A stretch of DNA of 24,263 nucleotides from CAYPOY01 sp964412395 (GTDB taxonomy: Bacteria > Chloroflexota > Anaerolineae > B4-G1), in contig CAYPOY010000037.1 of the NCBI GenBank assembly GCA_964412395.1, positions 1 through 24,263 on the forward strand, read 5' to 3'. Position numbers and translations under genes: made by a program. The notes under the pieces are model-generated. The model was not told where the DNA came from. It did no database searches and saw only the letters and a list, made by a program, of their open reading frames with translations. Shown here piece after piece: positions 7,632-13,927 of the stretch (positions are counted from its first letter, which is position 1; every line of letters starts with the position of its first letter).

Positions 7632-8450
7632 TTGGCCAAGGAAAAGTTGAGGGTGGCATTGATCCAGATGGGGTGTGTGATAGGCGATAAAGTAAAGAAC
7701 ATATCGACCGCTCTTTACCTTTTGGATCATATTGACGGGAAAGCTGAGATGGTCTGCTTTCCCGAACTCTTCACCACCGGTTACAACCTGGACGTCCTGG
7801 GCGATGCCCTCTTCGACCTGGCTGAGCCAGTTCCGGATGGTGAAACCACGCACTGGCTGGCCGACGCAGCCCGTCGCTTTGACCTGGCCATCGTAGCCGG
7901 CCTGGTCGAGCAATCGCCCTCCGTCACCGGGTTGCTCTACGACACCGTCGTGCTGATCAACCGGCGCGGGGAATTTGTCGGCCGCTACCGCAAGTCCCAC
8001 CTCTACCCGGCCGAGCATCGCTTTTTCCGCCCCGGCGACGGATTGCCGGTCTTTGACCTGGACGGTTTGCGCGTCGGCGTAGCCATCTGCTTCGAGGCCG
8101 CCTTCCCGCCCATTTTCAGTACGCTGGCCCTGCAAGGTGCGCAGGTCGTCTTCAATCCGTCGGCTGTGCCGGTGGGGTTCGACTATCTGCAAGACCTGCG
8201 CACCCGCGCTCGCGCTCAAGATAACCAATTCTTCGTCGCCGCCGTCAACCACGTGGGTGACGAGGGAAACGTGACCTACTGCGGCCGCAGTCAGGTGGCC
8301 GATCCCCGGGGAGAGGTAGTAGCCCTGGCCTCCGACGACGCCGCTGAAATCCTCGTGGCCGAATTAGACCTCTCCTTGATCCGCGATCAGCGACTCCAAG
8401 AACCAGTCTTTCGGGGCTTCCGCCCGGGGATCTACCAGTTCTCCCTTTGA
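7632..8450 (+). CDS. Carbon-nitrogen hydrolase (nitrilase superfamily)
   Basis: This 272-residue cytosolic amidohydrolase has the Glu-Lys-Cys triad of the superfamily: E45 in FPELFTTGY, K121 in YRKSHLYPAEHRFF and C153 in VAICFEAAFP. The length is that of a single-domain nitrilase/amidase. The substrate cannot be told, and both omega-amidases and N-carbamoyl hydrolases are possible. I choose TTG 7632, seven bases after GGAGG (7620-7624). Base composition changes sharply within the gene: 24 of 60 G+C at 7681-7740, 33 of 60 at 7741-7800 and 38 of 60 at 7801-7860. The first 40 or so codons look like the low-G+C transporter block and the rest like the host. It may be a recombinant gene. It is probably transcribed with the ABC operon. 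Confidence 0.85.
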   Translation: MAKEKLRVALIQMGCVIGDKVKNISTALYLLDHIDGKAEMVCFPELFTTGYNLDVLGDALFDLAEPVPDGETTHWLADAARRFDLAIVAGLVEQSPSVTGLLYDTVVLINRRGEFVGRYRKSHLYPAEHRFFRPGDGLPVFDLDGLRVGVAICFEAAFPPIFSTLALQGAQVVFNPSAVPVGFDYLQDLRTRARAQDNQFFVAAVNHVGDEGNVTYCGRSQVADPRGEVVALASDDAAEILVAELDLSLIRDQRLQEPVFRGFRPGIYQFSL

Positions 8451-8468
8451 ATTTGTGTTTTTCCCCCC

Positions 8469-8497
8469 TTGACAAAGGCCCTTTTTTGTAGTATAAT
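8469..8497 (+). promoter_or_regulatory. Consensus sigma-70 promoter of the LacI-family gene
   Basis: TTGACA at 8469-8474 and TATAAT at 8492-8497 are exactly 17 bases apart. The operator palindrome begins at the last base of the -10 box, so repressor binding would block initiation. Confidence 0.88.
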
Positions 8498-8523
8498 CTA
8501 CACGTGTAGACAACTCGTGTAGA
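8497..8523 (+). promoter_or_regulatory. LacI-family operator (perfect 14-bp palindrome plus a half site)
   Basis: TCTACACGTGTAGA (8497-8510) is a perfect palindrome with a central CG, as in many LacI-family operators. The half site CGTGTAGA recurs 13 bases downstream at 8516-8523. Placement at the transcription start of the lacI-type gene itself indicates autorepression. Confidence 0.75.
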
Positions 8524-8561
8524 ATCACTCGTAGTCTTCCCCGCACTGCCAAGGAGCGCTA

Positions 8562-9593
8562 ATGGCTGTCACCCGTGATGATGTGGCCCGTTTGGCCGGT
8601 GTCTCTTCCGCTACCGTCTCCTACGTGATCAACGACGGCCCCCGTCCGGTCTCCGAAGAGACACGCGCCAAGGTGCTGCGGGCTATTGAGCAACTGGGCT
8701 ACCAGCCTAACGTTATGGCCCAGAGCCTGCGACGACAGCGCACCAATACGGTGGGCCTCGTTTTCACGACCATCGAACGTCACCTCACTCACCCCTACTT
8801 CGTTGATCTGCTCACCAGTATCGGCGAGGAGTGCGCCAGGCACGGTCTCAATATGTTGCTCTCCCCCTGCGCGGATAGGGCGTTGGAACAGAGCATCTAC
8901 GAGCGCATGGTCGGGGGGCGGCAGGTGGCCGGCATCATCGTCACCGGCGTCCGGCACGACGACGCCCGCATCGCCTATCTAAGTGCAGAAGCGTTTCCCT
9001 TTGTAGTTCTGGGCCGGCCTGAACATGACGATGGGGACTTTCCCTACATTGACGTGGACGGCGCCCGTGGTACAGACGAAGCCGTGCAACATCTCGTTGA
9101 CCTGGGGTGGCAGCGCATTGCCTGCATCGGCCTATCCGCCGAACTGGTCTGCGCCGATGATCGTCTGGCTGGATATCGAAGGGCGCTGGAGCGAAACGGA
9201 CTGGCTTATGACTCGAGGCTGGTAGCGAACGTGCATACCACGGAGGCGGCCGGGCATCAGGCTATGGCCCGTTTCCTGGCCCTCGACGAGCCACCCGACG
9301 CCGTGCTTGCCTGCAGCGACGAATTGGCCCTGGGGGCCATGAACGCTGCTCAGGAGCAGGGGCTCGTTGTCGGCCAGGACATCGGTGTGATTGGCTTTGA
9401 CGACATCCCTTCGGCTGCTTACTGCCGGCCGCCTCTGACCACTATCCGCCAGCCCATGTACGAGATCGGCACCCGGTTGTGTCGCATGCTCATTCAGATT
9501 ATCGAAGGAGAGGAGCCCGAGGAGAGGCAGGTTATCTTGCCGCCCACCCTGGTCGTCCGCGAATCCTGCGGCACCCATCGTCACTTGCCCTAA
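8562..9593 (+). CDS. LacI-family transcriptional regulator
   Basis: This 343-residue protein has a canonical N-terminal LacI helix-turn-helix and hinge: VTRDDVARLAGVSSATVSYV, then RPVSEETRAKVLRAIEQLGYQPN and the AQSLRR hinge helix. A type-I periplasmic-binding-protein effector domain follows (TNTVGLVF to about residue 335). It contains GIIVTG, DVDGARGTDEAVQHLVDLGW, the PDAVLACSDELALGAM segment, and VIGFDDIPSA...PPLTTIRQP. ATG 8562 is preceded by AAGGAG. It should bind the palindrome at 8497 and control itself and the permeases, GH130 and glycosyltransferase that follow, with a sugar or sugar phosphate as inducer. Its sensor fold differs from that of the GntR fusion at 1213, so the region has two solute-binding-type regulators of different folds. 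Confidence 0.93.
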   Translation: MAVTRDDVARLAGVSSATVSYVINDGPRPVSEETRAKVLRAIEQLGYQPNVMAQSLRRQRTNTVGLVFTTIERHLTHPYFVDLLTSIGEECARHGLNMLLSPCADRALEQSIYERMVGGRQVAGIIVTGVRHDDARIAYLSAEAFPFVVLGRPEHDDGDFPYIDVDGARGTDEAVQHLVDLGWQRIACIGLSAELVCADDRLAGYRRALERNGLAYDSRLVANVHTTEAAGHQAMARFLALDEPPDAVLACSDELALGAMNAAQEQGLVVGQDIGVIGFDDIPSAAYCRPPLTTIRQPMYEIGTRLCRMLIQIIEGEEPEERQVILPPTLVVRESCGTHRHLP

Positions 9594-9646
9594 CCCAGAC
9601 AAGGCCGCTTCGCTTCCAAGCCGGAACCAAAATTCTTCGTTGGGTG

Positions 9647-9696
9647 AAGGTCTCCGACCGAGCCCAAAGGCCCATCGGCGGCGGTCAGGAGACCTT
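9647..9696 (+). repeat. Long palindromic hairpin between lacI-type gene and permease
   Basis: AAGGTCTCCGACCG (9647-9660) pairs with 9682-9696 over 14 bp with a single bulged A at 9687. The loop is 21 bases. No T-run follows, and no promoter was found between 9594 and 9720, so the permeases are probably transcribed by readthrough from the lacI-type promoter. The stem may be a dispersed palindromic repeat or a processing/attenuation site. Confidence 0.7.
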
Positions 9697-9720
9697 GCCG
9701 AACTGTTGAGAGGGGGTGTT

Positions 9721-10662
9721 ATGGAAGGAACGCTATCCACACCACGCAGGTTGTCGGCCTGGCAAAAGTTGAGATGGCTCATCCGTGGCAAGGGGGCTCA
9801 GAGAAGTCAGGCTCTATGGGCCTATGCCTTCCTATCGCTGAGCGTGTTGGGGTTGCTCATCTTCACGATACTGCCCATTGTCGGCGCCTTTGGGCTGAGT
9901 TTTGTGCAATGGACGCTGCTGTCGCCCCCGAAGTGGGCCGGCCTGAGCAACTTCCAGCGCCTGCTGAGCGACAAGTATTTCTGGAATGCTCTCAAGAACA
10001 CCTTCTATTACGTGGCCGGCGTGATGCCAGCCATCGTTATTTCCCTTTTCCTGGCCGTGCTTCTAAATCAAAAATTAAAGTTCACCACCACCTACCGCGT
10101 CCTCTATTACCTGCCCACCATCACCATGTGGACGGCCATTGCCCTGGTCTGGAAATGGCTCTACAGTCCCCAGTACGGCCTGGTCAACTGGGCATTGGGC
10201 CTGATCGGAATCAACGGCCCTTCCTGGCTCAGCGACCCCCATTGGGCCATGCCGGCCCAAATCTTTACCAGTTGGTGGAAGGGGGCAGGATACAATATGG
10301 TTATCTTGCTGGCTGGTCTGCAGGGCATCCCCCAGATTTACTACGAGGCCGCATCCATAGATGGGGCCAACTGGTGGCAACGGTTCCGTCACGTCACCCT
10401 GCCGCTGCTCACCCCAACCATCTATTTCGTGGTGGTGATGACCTTCATCGGTTCCTTCGGCGTCTTCTCCCAGATTTACATCATGACCGAGGGAGGGCCC
10501 GGTCAGGCGACAACTACCATCATATACTACCTCTACAGCAATGCCTTCAAGTACTTCAAAATCGGCTACGCCGACGTCCTGGCCATCGCTTTCTTCGTCG
10601 TCGTCTTTGCCTTTACTCTGATCCAGACGCAGTTGCAGAAGCGGTGGGTGCATTACACGTAG
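9721..10662 (+). CDS. Sugar ABC transporter permease (MalF/UgpA type), second system
   Basis: This is a 313-residue CUT1 permease. A basic N-terminal tail of about 35 residues precedes the first membrane segment (ALWAYAFLSLSVLGLLIFTI), with five more hydrophobic segments after it. The EAA loop is YYEAASIDGANWW...RHVTLPLL, with the canonical Glu. FSQIYIMTEGGPGQATTTIIYYLY is typical of UgpA-type permeases. ATG 9721 follows GAGAGGGGGTG. An upstream extension to 9640 lacks a ribosome binding site and would read through the hairpin. It pairs with the permease at 10675. High G+C like the surrounding genes. Confidence 0.92.
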   Translation: MEGTLSTPRRLSAWQKLRWLIRGKGAQRSQALWAYAFLSLSVLGLLIFTILPIVGAFGLSFVQWTLLSPPKWAGLSNFQRLLSDKYFWNALKNTFYYVAGVMPAIVISLFLAVLLNQKLKFTTTYRVLYYLPTITMWTAIALVWKWLYSPQYGLVNWALGLIGINGPSWLSDPHWAMPAQIFTSWWKGAGYNMVILLAGLQGIPQIYYEAASIDGANWWQRFRHVTLPLLTPTIYFVVVMTFIGSFGVFSQIYIMTEGGPGQATTTIIYYLYSNAFKYFKIGYADVLAIAFFVVVFAFTLIQTQLQKRWVHYT

Positions 10663-10674
10663 GAGGAGGATGGT

Positions 10675-11532
10675 ATGCCAGCCGCAACAAGAGATCCATA
10701 TCAACGGGTATCGCAGGCTATGAGCCGCACCGTCATCCACCTGATCTTGCTGGGTGGGGCCACCACCATGGTGGTGCCCTTCGTGTGGATGCTGTCCAGT
10801 TCCCTGAAGACGAATCTGGAGGTGTTTCACATCCCGCCCACGCTCATCCCGACTGTCCCCCAATGGCATAATTACGTGGAAATATTCAAGGTCGTCCCTT
10901 ATGGCCGCTGGTTTCTCAACAGCGCCTTCATCGCCATCGTCCAGACAGTCCTCTACCTCTTCGTGGCTTCCCTGGCCGGCTTCACCTTTGCCCGAATGCG
11001 CTTCCCCGGCCGTGAACTCATCTTCACGCTCTATCTGGCCACCCTGATGGTGCCGGGCGAAGTCACGCTCATTCCCAAATTCATCCTGATGAAGGAACTG
11101 CACCTGATAGACACCTTCGCCGCCGTGATCCTGCCCGGGGTGTTCAATGCCTACGGGGTTTTTCTCCTGCGGCAGTTCTTCATGACCCTGCCGGAGAGCC
11201 TGGAGGAATCGGCCATCCTTGACGGGGCCTCGTATTTCAGGATCTACTGGAACATCATCCTGCCCCTGGCCGGGCCGGGCCTGGCCACCTTGAGTCTTTT
11301 CTCCTTCATGGGAGCCTGGAACGACTTCCTGTGGCCTCTCATCGTCATCAACTCTGAGAATATGAAGCCTCTCAGCGTGGGACTGGCCAGTTTCCACGGC
11401 CTCTACGAGACCAACTGGCCCTACCTTATGGCCGCTTCGACGGTGGCCCTGATCCCCATCATCGTTGTCTTCGCCACCGCTCAAAAATACTTCGTGCGGG
11501 GCATCGCCCTGACTGGGCTGAAGGAGGGCTAA
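10675..11532 (+). CDS. Sugar ABC transporter permease (MalG/UgpE type), second system
   Basis: This 285-residue CUT1 permease starts at ATG 10675 after AGGAGGAGGA, 12 bases downstream of its partner. It has FVWMLSSSLKTNLEVF of MalG-type proteins, about six membrane segments, the EAA loop LEESAILDGASYFRIYWNIILPL, and the C-terminal FVRGIALTGLKEG. It forms the membrane channel with the product of 9721. No ATPase gene follows. The next gene is a damaged binding protein, so the system needs an ATPase in trans. Confidence 0.93.
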   Translation: MPAATRDPYQRVSQAMSRTVIHLILLGGATTMVVPFVWMLSSSLKTNLEVFHIPPTLIPTVPQWHNYVEIFKVVPYGRWFLNSAFIAIVQTVLYLFVASLAGFTFARMRFPGRELIFTLYLATLMVPGEVTLIPKFILMKELHLIDTFAAVILPGVFNAYGVFLLRQFFMTLPESLEESAILDGASYFRIYWNIILPLAGPGLATLSLFSFMGAWNDFLWPLIVINSENMKPLSVGLASFHGLYETNWPYLMAASTVALIPIIVVFATAQKYFVRGIALTGLKEG

Positions 11533-11589
11533 GCGCAGCAGTGATGGGAAGGGAGGTGAATATGTAAGGAAGACAAAAGATGATAATCA

Positions 11590-12609
11590 ATGGCGCTCTA
11601 TGCCTCGGAAGGAACGCTCCTGCCCCTGGACGACTATATGGCCAAGGACCCCGAGATGAGCACCGACATGTTCTTCCCCGCCCTGATTGACGCCTTCATC
11701 CACGAGGGCAAGCTCTACGGCGTGGCCAAGGACTGGAACACTCAGGTGCTGTACTACAACAAGGCCCTCTTTGACGCGGCTGGCGTGTCCTACCCCGACG
11801 AGAACTGGACCTGGGACGACGTGCTGGACGCAGCCAAGAAGATAGTGGCCGACACCGATGGCGACGGCGTGACCGACCAGTGGGGCTTTGTCACCGACAC
11901 AGGCATGAACCGCATCGGGGCCTGGATCTACGGCAACGGCGGCAGCATCCTCACCGAGGACAAGACGCAATGCACCCTCACCGAGGACAAGACGCAATGC
12001 ACCCTCACCGACCCGGCCTCGGTGGGAGCCCTGGAGTTCATCACCGGGATGATGTTCGAGCACAAGGTGGCGCCCAGCAAGGTCGAGTTGGGTGAACTCT
12101 CGGCCATGGACACCTTCGCCAGCGGCAAGGCCGGCATGTACGTCTGCGGCGGCTGGCGGGTGCTCCCCTTCCGCGCCATTGAGGAGTTCGAGTGGGACAT
12201 CGCTCCCATCCCCCTTAGCCCCACCAGCGGCCAGCGGGGCACGGTGGTGGACTCCGTCGCGTGGTCCATTGCCAAAGACACCAAGTACCCTGACGCCGCC
12301 TGGGGACTGCTCAAGTTCTTCACCGGCGAGGCAGGCCAGGTGCGCATGGCCAAGGGAGGAACGGCCACGCCCTCGATGATCGAGTACGCCCGCACCGAGG
12401 ACTTTCTCGACCCCACCCAGCCGCCGGCGCACCGGTCAGTGTTGATTGACTACACCGTGGACGAGACCAACTACTACCCGGCCATCCCCAAGATGGGCGA
12501 GATGTGGGACGCCTGGGGCCAGGAACTGAGCGAGATGTGGCTGGGCCAGAAGTCAGTCGAGGATAGCGTCGCAGCCTTCTGCGAGCGCATCGAGCCCGCT
12601 CTGCCATAG
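11590..12609 (+). CDS. Sugar-binding protein of the second ABC system, missing its N-terminal third
   Basis: The 339 residues align by eye with the C-terminal two thirds of CUT1 binding proteins: EGTLLPLDDYM, GVAKDWNTQVLYYNKALFDAAGVSYPDENWTWDDVLDAAKKI, DGDGVTDQWGF, FASGKAGMYVCGGW and the SVAWSIAKDTKYPDAAWGLLKFF hinge. Signal peptide, lipobox and roughly the first 100 residues are absent. A stop (TAA 11584-11586) is in frame just upstream. A good ribosome binding site, GGGAGGT (11551-11557), with ATG at 11562 is followed immediately by TAA, and another ATG (11580) is out of frame. This looks like an internal deletion (or an assembly join), leaving a protein that could not be exported. An in-frame 9-residue duplication (about residues 121-138) adds to the impression of decay. 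Confidence 0.8.
   Translation: MALYASEGTLLPLDDYMAKDPEMSTDMFFPALIDAFIHEGKLYGVAKDWNTQVLYYNKALFDAAGVSYPDENWTWDDVLDAAKKIVADTDGDGVTDQWGFVTDTGMNRIGAWIYGNGGSILTEDKTQCTLTEDKTQCTLTDPASVGALEFITGMMFEHKVAPSKVELGELSAMDTFASGKAGMYVCGGWRVLPFRAIEEFEWDIAPIPLSPTSGQRGTVVDSVAWSIAKDTKYPDAAWGLLKFFTGEAGQVRMAKGGTATPSMIEYARTEDFLDPTQPPAHRSVLIDYTVDETNYYPAIPKMGEMWDAWGQELSEMWLGQKSVEDSVAAFCERIEPALP
11950..12003 (+). repeat. 27-bp tandem duplication in the binding-protein gene
   Basis: The 27 bases at 11950-11976 are repeated exactly at 11977-12003, followed by a 7-base partial third copy (CTCACCG). The unit is nine codons, giving the duplicated peptide LTEDKTQCT without a frameshift. Confidence 0.95.
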
Positions 12610-12633
12610 CCTGCGCTCGGCTCTGTCAGTCAA

Positions 12634-12670
12634 GAAGGGCACATATGTCTGCCCTGGCAATGTGCCCTTC
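12634..12670 (+). terminator. Hairpin after the truncated binding-protein gene
   Basis: GAAGGGCACAT (12634-12644) pairs perfectly over 11 bp with ATGTGCCCTTC (12660-12670) around a 15-base loop, 25 bases after the stop codon. The following bases (ATTCTAATAG) are only weakly T-rich, so it could be a terminator, an attenuator or an mRNA-stabilising stem before the GH130 gene. Confidence 0.5.
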
Positions 12671-12732
12671 ATTCTAATAGCCATGATTGGAGTTCCAGGA
12701 AAACAATTCTCCCAATAGGAAGATGAATCACT

Positions 12733-13740
12733 ATGAAACTCGAGCGTCACAAAGCAAATCCCATCCTGGAGCCCAGGGGAGATGGCTGGGAATCCCTCGA
12801 AGTCTACAACCCGGCCGCCGTTTGCATTGACGGCAAAATCCACCTGCTCTACCGCGCCACAGGAGAGTACGTCAAGTACATCTCCAGGCTCGGCCACGCC
12901 GTCTTCGACGAGAACCTCAACCTGGTGGAGCGTTTTGACGAGCCATGCTTCACCCCCGACCTGGAACTGTGGGAGATGTCGGTTGAGGATGCCAGGCTCA
13001 CACCCCTCGAGGGCCGGCTCTACATGACCTACGTCATCACGCCCACGCCGTGCCCCCCCTACTCCGTCCGTAGACGCCTCGGCATGCCCCTCCTGCCCCA
13101 GGCACGTACCCGTGTCTCCCTCGCCGAGGTCATCTACGAGTCCGGACGCATGAGTTTTCAAAGGTTGGGTATCATCACTCCCTACGGGTCTAACCAGCGG
13201 GACACGGTTCTCTTTCCAGAGAAGATCGGCGGCCAGTACGCCGCGCTCCACAGACCGAGCGCCTGGATCGGCCCGGACTATCCCACCGACACCCCTGGCA
13301 TCTGGTTCGCCTACCTCGAGTACGGGCGGGGTTACCCCGCCCCTACGATCAGGATGCACGGGCACAGGCTCGTGATGAAGTCGGAACAGCGCTGGGAGGC
13401 CAGGAAGATAGGGGCCGGACCGCCGCCGGTGAAGACCGATAAGGGTTGGCTCCTGATCTACCACGGAGTTGACCAGAACCGGGTGTACCGGGCCGGCGCT
13501 GCGCTGCTTGATTTGGAGGAGCCGTGGAAGGTCATCGCCCGCCCGCCGGAGCCGATCCTGGAGCCGGAGGAGGAGTACGAGCGGGTCGGTGACGTGCCGG
13601 ACGTTGTGTTCCCGGAGGGAACCGTCACCATCGGCGACGACCTCATCGTCTTCTACGGTGGGGCCGACGTGGTCTGCTGCGCCGCCAGCGTGCGCCTTGA
13701 CGATCTCGTCAACTATGTCATTATTGCCCCAGGATTGTGA
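12733..13740 (+). CDS. GH130 glycosidase/phosphorylase (beta-mannoside phosphorylase type)
   Basis: This 335-residue protein has five-bladed beta-propeller features of GH130: NPILEP near the N-terminus, WESLEVYNPAAV, LLYRA, SVEDARLT with the likely general-acid Asp86, GPPPVKTDKGWLLIYHGVD, YRAGAALLDLEEP and VPDVVFPEGTV...FYGGADVVCCAA. Characterised members cleave beta-1,4- or beta-1,2-mannosides with phosphate to give mannose-1-phosphate, and some are hydrolases. The absence of a signal peptide fits intracellular action on imported oligosaccharides. Residues about 196-205 (EYGRGYPAPT) are encoded by a perfect palindromic repeat and replace the usual segment before HGHRLVM, which may perturb a propeller loop. 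ATG 12733 is preceded by a weak AGGAAG. Whether the substrate is mannosyl-glucose, mannobiose or a mannosylglycerate cannot be told. Confidence 0.88.
   Translation: MKLERHKANPILEPRGDGWESLEVYNPAAVCIDGKIHLLYRATGEYVKYISRLGHAVFDENLNLVERFDEPCFTPDLELWEMSVEDARLTPLEGRLYMTYVITPTPCPPYSVRRRLGMPLLPQARTRVSLAEVIYESGRMSFQRLGIITPYGSNQRDTVLFPEKIGGQYAALHRPSAWIGPDYPTDTPGIWFAYLEYGRGYPAPTIRMHGHRLVMKSEQRWEARKIGAGPPPVKTDKGWLLIYHGVDQNRVYRAGAALLDLEEPWKVIARPPEPILEPEEEYERVGDVPDVVFPEGTVTIGDDLIVFYGGADVVCCAASVRLDDLVNYVIIAPGL
13320..13346 (+). repeat. Palindromic element read in frame inside the GH130 gene
   Basis: GGGCGGGG (13324-13331) and CCCCGCCC (13335-13342) form a perfect 8-bp stem around TTA, bounded by GTA and CTAC. 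The 27 bases equal nine codons. The GTAnGG...CCCTAC frame resembles the intergenic element at 4486-4536, suggesting one dispersed family that landed in a coding region without breaking it. Confidence 0.8.
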
Positions 13741-13770
13741 ATGACATTCAGAATGTTGGGCCGCTTTTGT

Positions 13771-13797
13771 CATTGTTCATTGTCTCATTGTTCATTG
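13771..13797 (+). repeat. Short direct repeat between GH130 and glycosyltransferase genes
   Basis: CATTGTTCATTG occurs at 13771-13782 and 13786-13797, separated by three bases. It is followed by a small hairpin GGAAC-AAA-GTTCC (13797-13809). The function is unknown. Confidence 0.8.
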
Positions 13798-13811
13798 GAA
13801 CAAAGTTCCCT

Positions 13812-13886
13812 ATGGATTTACCGTCGCTTCTCCCCCAACCGATCTTGCCCGCCCATCCCGATTGGGTGGAGCTGTACTGGAAGGGA
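13812..13886 (+). pseudogene. Possible relic of a glycosidase N-terminus
   Basis: From ATG 13812 the frame reads DLPSLLPQPILPAHP then DWVELYWKG before turning into unrelated sequence. A phrase of this type (PILP..P.WVELYWKAWE) opens several trehalase-like/GH63-type glycosidases. No ribosome binding site fits, and the frame then runs into the glycosyltransferase gene in another phase. I read it as about 25 codons left from a deleted glycosidase gene that once lay between the GH130 and glycosyltransferase genes. Chance resemblance is possible. Confidence 0.35.
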
Positions 13887-13927
13887 CGAGATGGCCGCCG
13901 AATTCCGTTCCGAAATAGAGGAGAAAA

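Noticed and set aside
10075..11484. A 469-codon minus-strand frame over the second permease pair
   Set aside because: Its translation is low-complexity, rich in Gly, Asp, Glu and His, and antisense to two clear permeases with EAA loops.
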